Shown here: one piece after another, positions 59,545-64,000 of the stretch
Layout: each line of letters opens with the position of its first letter
How positions within the stretch are numbered: position 1 is the stretch's first letter
DNA from: an uncultured Sphaerochaeta sp.
GTDB taxonomy: Bacteria > Spirochaetota > Spirochaetia > Sphaerochaetales > Sphaerochaetaceae
DNA length: 64,000 bases
Direction: 5' to 3'
Assembly (NCBI RefSeq): GCF_963667405.1
Contig: NZ_OY763408.1
Span: 1,015,757-1,079,756, forward strand
Translations under genes and position numbers: made by a program
The notes under the pieces: model-generated
Told to the model about the DNA's origin: nothing
The model's input: only the letters and a program-made list of their open reading frames with translations
Database searches by the model: none

Positions 59545-60597
59545 ATGAAGGTAGTGTTTCCGCTTCTGCTTTTGGCCTGTGTGTGCTCCTTGCCTGCCAA
59601 AGCATACTGGACACTGCAGACAACCCCATCCAGCAAAACATACCAAGTATCGATGCAGCAGGGAGAGCAGAATCTCTCCTTGGGCTTTGATGCCCGAAAG
59701 GCTGCTTTCAGCCTTGAGGTGAAACACCTGCGCTACCGCTCAGGACTTTGGAGCCTCACCAGCACAGCACGGCAACTTTCGGAGAGCTTCCCTTCGCTGG
59801 AAAGCCGTCTCTGGAATACGGTTTGCCTCTCCTACGGTGCAACCAGTCTGAGTTTTGTTGAGGCTGGACCTTCACAGCGAGGACTGGTGTTGGAATGGCC
59901 CCGGTTTTCCTTGGCAGCGCTGAATATGGGCAGCGAGGCTCTGACAACTCTATATGTTCCCTACCAGCGCATGATGCTGGGAAACACGTTCATCGTTTCT
60001 CTGCATGAACGGCACAGCTTGGCATCACTTGTCCTGGAGCCCTCTTTCTCTCCTTCGATGGGGCTGCATCTCAGCTCTTCCGTCTCGGTTCGGTTCGGTC
60101 CGTTTTCCTATCACACCGCGTATAGGACCAATCGGTGGGAACGGATCAGTTCGCTTGGGGTGGAAAGCAATCTGCATGCTGTTCGCATCATGAGCGTTGC
60201 TTCCACCGCCTTGGGATACCCTCCGTTATTCGGGGGTGAGACGCAAGAGCTTGAGCATGCCTACGCTTCCCGTCTTGGGTTTGATCTGTGGGGTTGCGAG
60301 TGGTTGCTCGGTTGGCAGCAGAACCTGCAGGGCAGCGACCGGGCGGAGCGACAGGTGCTGGTCAGCCTGGCACGCTCAGGAGTCTCCCTGGAGTTGGGGT
60401 ATCGGATGGGTGAGGGAGTGAGCCTGCGCCTGCAAAGCGGAGCCTCCTCTGTACAGTGGTCCCCTGAAGGCTTCTCGTATCATCTGGAGCTGAAGCAGGG
60501 AGCTGTGGAATTCCAGGTGCGCTCAGATCCGACCCAGGTGCGCATTCTCTACCGCTTCACCACCGGCCGAGATACTGGATTTCCTCAACCAAGGTGA
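59545..60597 (+). CDS. Exported beta-rich protein, possibly outer-membrane (350 aa)
   Basis: The product has a signal peptide (MKVVFPLLLLACVCSLPAKA). The rest is dominated by alternating amphipathic strands ending in aromatic residues (SLSFVEAG, FSYHTAYRT, CEWLLGWQQ, VRILYRF), as in small outer-membrane barrels. The last strand ends YRFTTGRDTGFPQPR rather than in a terminal aromatic. No family is recognised. It overlaps the convergent murB by 41 bases. A weak Shine-Dalgarno (GGAAGGGA) lies upstream of the ATG at 59545. Confidence 0.65.
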   Translation: MKVVFPLLLLACVCSLPAKAYWTLQTTPSSKTYQVSMQQGEQNLSLGFDARKAAFSLEVKHLRYRSGLWSLTSTARQLSESFPSLESRLWNTVCLSYGATSLSFVEAGPSQRGLVLEWPRFSLAALNMGSEALTTLYVPYQRMMLGNTFIVSLHERHSLASLVLEPSFSPSMGLHLSSSVSVRFGPFSYHTAYRTNRWERISSLGVESNLHAVRIMSVASTALGYPPLFGGETQELEHAYASRLGFDLWGCEWLLGWQQNLQGSDRAERQVLVSLARSGVSLELGYRMGEGVSLRLQSGASSVQWSPEGFSYHLELKQGAVEFQVRSDPTQVRILYRFTTGRDTGFPQPR

Positions 60598-61474
60598 TCT
60601 GGAACTGTTGCTGTACGGCGCTCCTGATGTGTTCGATCAGCTCTTTTACATCAGTGCTGGTTGCCCTTCCGTTTGAGTTGATGATCATATTCGCGTGGCG
60701 GTGCGATATCTGGGCTCCTCCGATGGAGTATCCCTTCAGGTTGCATTGTTCGATCAGGGCACCGGCTTTCAGGCCTTCGGGATTGACGAAGATGCTTCCG
60801 ATGCTTGGGTTGTCATATTGGCCGTTTGTCTTGCGTCTGTGCTTGACTTCATCCTTCTTTTTCCGCGCCTCACTGGTTTGGGTTGAAGGGAAAAGCCGGA
60901 ATCCAGCTTCATAGAGGATGATGTCACGCCTCTCGGAGAACGGGGAGTTGCGGTAGGAGAACTCATCCAGGTGAACTTGCCTGCGATGGAGTTTGCCGTC
61001 AAAGGTCATGTAGTCCACATAGTAGAGCAGGTCGGAGATGCTGGTTCCGTGAGCGCTGCTGTTGCCGTAAATGGCCCCCCCAACGGTTCCGGGCAGTCCT
61101 CCAAGCAGTTCAAGGCCGGTAAGGCCATCCTCGATGGCAAGGTCGATGGCCCGGTCCAGCAAGAGGCCGCAACGGACGCAGAACATCTCGCCTTGGACAT
61201 GACGCCGCTTGAGGTGACTGGTGATGATGGTGAGCCCTTCGATGCCGTCGTCGCTGATCAGACTGTTGGTGCCCCCACCGAGGACGGTGATGGGAAGATC
61301 GTGTTCGTGGGCAAAGCACAAAAGTTCACGCAGTTCCTCGAAATCGGAGGGATAGGCGGTCAAATCGGCAACTCCACCGGTATGGATGCTTGAATACTGG
61401 GCAAGCGGAACCTGCCTCAGGATCAGTTGGTCAAGGTTGATTTTTTCACCGCTATTGCGTACATTGGTAGGCAT
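60557..61474 (-). CDS. murB: UDP-N-acetylenolpyruvoylglucosamine reductase
   Basis: The 305-residue FAD enzyme makes UDP-N-acetylmuramate for peptidoglycan. It has the FAD-binding TVLGGGTNSLISDDG (about 62-76), GGLPGTVGGAIYGNSSAHG (about 124-142), the FSYRNSPF active-site segment (about 172) and GSIFVNP (about 226) with the catalytic Ser. It is type II by length. Its start is divergent from cysS, 51 bases away. Confidence 0.93.
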   Translation of the reverse strand: MPTNVRNSGEKINLDQLILRQVPLAQYSSIHTGGVADLTAYPSDFEELRELLCFAHEHDLPITVLGGGTNSLISDDGIEGLTIITSHLKRRHVQGEMFCVRCGLLLDRAIDLAIEDGLTGLELLGGLPGTVGGAIYGNSSAHGTSISDLLYYVDYMTFDGKLHRRQVHLDEFSYRNSPFSERRDIILYEAGFRLFPSTQTSEARKKKDEVKHRRKTNGQYDNPSIGSIFVNPEGLKAGALIEQCNLKGYSIGGAQISHRHANMIINSNGRATSTDVKELIEHIRSAVQQQFQITLVEEIQYLGRW

Positions 61475-61525
61475 GGAGACATCTTACCCCCTTTTTCTGG
61501 GGTGGGCAACCTAAAGGAGCTCTCA

Positions 61526-62941
61526 ATGCCTGTCCTTCTCTATAACACCATGAAACGTTGTGTCGAGGAGTTTGTACCGCTGGATGACCAGCAGGTCGGT
61601 CTCTACTCCTGTGGCCCAACGGTCTACAACTATGCACATATCGGCAATCTCAGAACCTTCTTGTTTGAGGATTTGTTGAAGCGGGTGCTTCAGCTCAGCG
61701 GCTTTACCGTCAACCATGTCATGAACATCACCGATGTCGGCCACCTTACCGGTGACGGCGACGACGGGGAAGACAAGCTCGAGCGTATGGCCCATAAGAC
61801 AAATCGTACTGTCTGGGAGATTGCCTCCTACTATACCGATGCTTTTTTCCATGATTACGATGCGCTGAACATGATCCGCCCAACGACGGTTTGCAAGGCA
61901 ACCGACCACATCCAGCAGATGATCGACCTGATCAAGCGGTTGGAAGAGGGTGGGCATACCTACATCAGCGGAGGGAATGTGTACTTCAGCATCGATTCCA
62001 TCCCCGACTACGGCAAGCTTGCCCGTCTGGATCTTGAGTCACTGCGCACTGCCGTGCGTGATGATGTCGAGGCTGACGACAACAAGCGCAACAGCAAGGA
62101 TTTTGTGCTCTGGTTCACCAACAGCAAGCATGGCGAACAGGCCATGATGTGGCCTTCCCCGTGGGGCAGAGGGTTCCCGGGCTGGCATATTGAGTGCTCG
62201 GCGATGAGCATGCACTACCTTGGCGAATCGTTCGACATCCACTGCGGTGGTATCGATGCCATTCCCGTTCACCACACAAACGAGATTGCCCAGAGTGAGG
62301 CAGCTACCGGAAAACCCTGGGTCAAGTATTGGCTGCATGGGGAGTTCCTGCTTGATGAGACGGGCAAGATGAGCAAGAGCAAGGGAGAGTTTCTTACCCT
62401 CAGCCTGCTCCAGAGCAAAGGCTTCGATCCTATGGATTACCGGTATTTCTGCCTGGGGGGCCACTATCGCAGTCAGCTGAAGTTCAACTTCGACTCGCTT
62501 GCCACCGCCCGTACAGCACGCAGCAATGTCCATGATCGTGTCCAGAATCTTCTCAAGGAAGGGGCGAGACAGGTCCCGCTTGCCTCCCCGAAGGCTCTTG
62601 CCCATCAACAGGCCTTCATGGAACACATCCAGAATGACCTCAACACACCTCGGGCCCTTGCAGACTTGTGGGGCGTGCTCAAGGATGATACGCTCGGCTA
62701 TGACGAAAAGTATTCGCTTGTTCTTCTGTTCGATCAGGCGTTCGGCCTGAGGCTGTCCGAGATTACGGTCCCTGAGAAAGAGACTTTCCCTCCTGAGGCC
62801 GAGGACTTGCTTCTGAAGCGAGTGCAGGCTAAAAAGGAGAAGAATTGGGCACTGGCAGACTCTTTGCGTTCGGAATTGGATGCAATGGGGTACCTGGTCA
62901 AAGACACACCCTCGGGAAGCTCTTTGGAAAAAAAGATGTAA
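61526..62941 (+). CDS. cysS: Cysteinyl-tRNA synthetase
   Basis: The 471-residue class I synthetase has CGPTVYNYAHIGNLRTF (Zn Cys and HIGN, about 29-45), the VMNITDVGHLT segment, the later Cys/His zinc ligands (HIECSAMSMHYLG and HHTNEIAQ) and KMSKSKG (about 280). AAGGAG precedes the ATG at 61526. The sigma factor gene follows after 27 bases, so some read-through is possible. Confidence 0.96.
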   Translation: MPVLLYNTMKRCVEEFVPLDDQQVGLYSCGPTVYNYAHIGNLRTFLFEDLLKRVLQLSGFTVNHVMNITDVGHLTGDGDDGEDKLERMAHKTNRTVWEIASYYTDAFFHDYDALNMIRPTTVCKATDHIQQMIDLIKRLEEGGHTYISGGNVYFSIDSIPDYGKLARLDLESLRTAVRDDVEADDNKRNSKDFVLWFTNSKHGEQAMMWPSPWGRGFPGWHIECSAMSMHYLGESFDIHCGGIDAIPVHHTNEIAQSEAATGKPWVKYWLHGEFLLDETGKMSKSKGEFLTLSLLQSKGFDPMDYRYFCLGGHYRSQLKFNFDSLATARTARSNVHDRVQNLLKEGARQVPLASPKALAHQQAFMEHIQNDLNTPRALADLWGVLKDDTLGYDEKYSLVLLFDQAFGLRLSEITVPEKETFPPEAEDLLLKRVQAKKEKNWALADSLRSELDAMGYLVKDTPSGSSLEKKM

Positions 62942-62968
62942 CTTGGTTACTGGTGAGTTGTTAACGTT

Positions 62969-63487
62969 ATGGAAATACAGAGCAACGATGAGCGAGCGTT
63001 CAAGCAAGTATACGAGGAAGTATTCCCGATACTGATGCGCGTGGTGTACCACGTCACCAATAATCAGGATCTTGCCGAGGAGATTTGTCAGGAGGCTTTC
63101 ATCCGGTTTTTTGACAAGGGGATGGAGTTTGCCACCCTGGATGATGCCAAGTACTGGCTGATTCGGGTGTCGAAAAATCTGGCCATCAACCAAGTGAAGC
63201 GGAAGGCCCGGGAGCAGGGCATGGTGGAGAAACTGAAAAAAATGCCTGCCAACCACTCCAACACTTCCGATGGATCGCAGGTACTGATGGAGAAAGAGAC
63301 CCGCAAACTCGTTCAGGAGGCGATTGACCAGCTTCCCGAGAAGTTCCGTTTGGTCATCGTGATGAAAGAGTACACGGACATGGATTACAAACAGATTGCC
63401 CAGGTGCTGCATATTTCCGAGAGTAACGTTAAGGTACGAGTCTATCGGGCACGAAAAATGCTCGAGTCGATTCTCAGCCAGGAGTAG
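62969..63487 (+). CDS. ECF-type RNA polymerase sigma factor
   Basis: The 172-residue protein has sigma region 2 (about 10-80; DLAEEICQEAFIRFF and YWLIRVSKNLAINQVKR) and region 4 (about 115-170; QLPEKFRLVIVMKEYTDMDYKQIAQVL, then ISESNVKVRVYRARKML). It lacks regions 1 and 3, so it is an extracytoplasmic-function sigma factor. The next gene, three bases on, encodes its membrane anti-sigma factor. No upstream ECF-type promoter was assigned. Confidence 0.92.
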   Translation: MEIQSNDERAFKQVYEEVFPILMRVVYHVTNNQDLAEEICQEAFIRFFDKGMEFATLDDAKYWLIRVSKNLAINQVKRKAREQGMVEKLKKMPANHSNTSDGSQVLMEKETRKLVQEAIDQLPEKFRLVIVMKEYTDMDYKQIAQVLHISESNVKVRVYRARKMLESILSQE

Positions 63488-63490
63488 CGC

Positions 63491-64000
63491 ATGTGTGTTG
63501 ATGATGAACTGTTGAATACCTATCTGGATGGTGAGCTGCAAGAACCCTGGAGGACGCAAGTCCAAGAACACCTGGGGTACTGCAATGCGTGCCGCCAGAG
63601 ACTGGAACAGTTGCGGGCTCTCCATCAGAAGGTGGTGGATGCAGCGCTCAGTGACAGCGAAATCAAAGCGCGTCAGGAGCGGGTGTTCGCGTACTTCGAG
63701 AAGACACGCTTTCCTTCGACGAACAAGAAGATGCACATTTTTCGCAAAAAGATCCAGGTCAAGCTTGTTCCCGCACTGATCACCAGTGCTGCAGCTTTTG
63801 TGGTTGTTTTCATCGGTGCGTTTGTTCTTTTTGGAACCAACCCCCAGCAGGGACAGGAAATCCTTCCTGGGGTTGCTTCCCCCATCGATAGTGCTCACAT
63901 TCGGCAGGTGACCGAAGTCCAGAAACCTTCCCTTGATATGTTCAGCCTTGAGCAGATTGTCCAGCATCTCGACGCAATGGGGTATGCCGTGAAGCTGGAA
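63491..64000 (+). CDS. Anti-sigma factor with zinc-binding domain, partial
   Basis: The reading frame is open for 170 residues to the window edge, so the C-terminus is missing. The N-terminus has the ZAS zinc-finger motif (EHLGYCNACRQRLEQL: H-x3-C-x2-C, about 27-42) and one membrane span (about 97-117, LITSAAAFVVVFIGAFVLF). This is the standard layout of an anti-sigma factor that holds the adjacent ECF sigma factor. The start ATG has AGGAG overlapping the sigma stop. Confidence 0.9.
   Translation, partial: MCVDDELLNTYLDGELQEPWRTQVQEHLGYCNACRQRLEQLRALHQKVVDAALSDSEIKARQERVFAYFEKTRFPSTNKKMHIFRKKIQVKLVPALITSAAAFVVVFIGAFVLFGTNPQQGQEILPGVASPIDSAHIRQVTEVQKPSLDMFSLEQIVQHLDAMGYAVKLE

Noticed and set aside
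62039..63967. A 642-codon open frame on the minus strand opposite cysS and the sigma/anti-sigma genes
   Set aside because: It spans three well-supported genes on the other strand and resembles no protein; it is a shadow frame.

Overview
The window reads like a chromosome segment of a free-living, fermentative, non-flagellated spirochaete, most likely Sphaerochaeta or a close relative. That assignment is an inference from the gene families and the moderately high GC content of the core genes; I could not run a search. No rRNA, CRISPR array, insertion sequence or complete prophage was found. Two tRNA genes are present (Arg-TCT and Pro-TGG).

Region by region. (1) 1-910: the start of a PotA-type ABC transporter operon, leaving the window to the left, and a small conserved ORF. 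(2) About 1,110-4,342: a small AT-rich integrative element in the 3' half of tRNA-Arg. It has a tyrosine integrase beside the tRNA and two overlapping cargo genes that share a YQAG-x-(D/N)-I-x-I motif, one on a single-pass membrane peptide and one at the N-terminus of a helical protein. To its left are the eroded remains of a second, related element. (3) 4,472-5,930: superoxide dismutase and a small hypothetical gene. (4) 5,934-11,339: one operon, iclR-kdgK-eda-tctC-tctB-tctA, that would import and degrade a sugar acid through 2-keto-3-deoxygluconate. (5) 11,444-14,201: a RelBE/ParE-type toxin-antitoxin pair, tRNA-Pro, endonuclease III and ribosomal protein L28. (6) 14,271-18,023: threonine biosynthesis (a ThrA-like protein with a degenerate kinase domain, then ThrC). 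(7) 18,032-26,468: a lipoprotein, galactokinase with a divergent LacI-type regulator, a RecQ-like helicase, two aldo/keto reductases and an ADP-ribosylglycohydrolase-like protein. (8) 26,604-35,333: transporters, acyltransferases, a secreted serpin and a membrane polyferredoxin. (9) 35,485-43,925: a GGDEF-EAL protein, small membrane and lipoproteins, an esterase, a CPBP protease, an LCCL-repeat lipoprotein, a DUF438 protein, a double nucleoside-diphosphate-kinase protein, a nicotinamidase-like hydrolase and superoxide reductase. (10) 44,012-50,755 plus 57,273-58,021: the phosphate regulon pstSCAB-phoU, phoR and a separated phoB, with similar 11-bp-periodic Pho-box-like sites before pstS, phoR and phoB. 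(11) 50,821-57,270: FemX-like ligase, then a four-gene operon (yqeC, an xdhC-yqeB fusion, a class V aminotransferase and a domain-swapped XdhC) typical of selenium-dependent molybdenum hydroxylase maturation, without the hydroxylase itself. (12) 58,036-64,000: acetate kinase, a beta-rich exported protein, murB, cysS and an ECF sigma/anti-sigma pair cut by the window end.

The least explained content is the tRNA-Arg element: its cargo pair resembles amyloid-motif signalling pairs reported in bacterial immunity, and its integrase reading frame appears to have lost its normal start. Also notable are the split but apparently co-regulated pho genes, the hydroxylase-maturation operon with two unusual XdhC architectures, and several enzymes (aspartokinase domain, ADP-ribosylglycohydrolase, GGDEF domain) that have lost catalytic motifs while keeping the fold.
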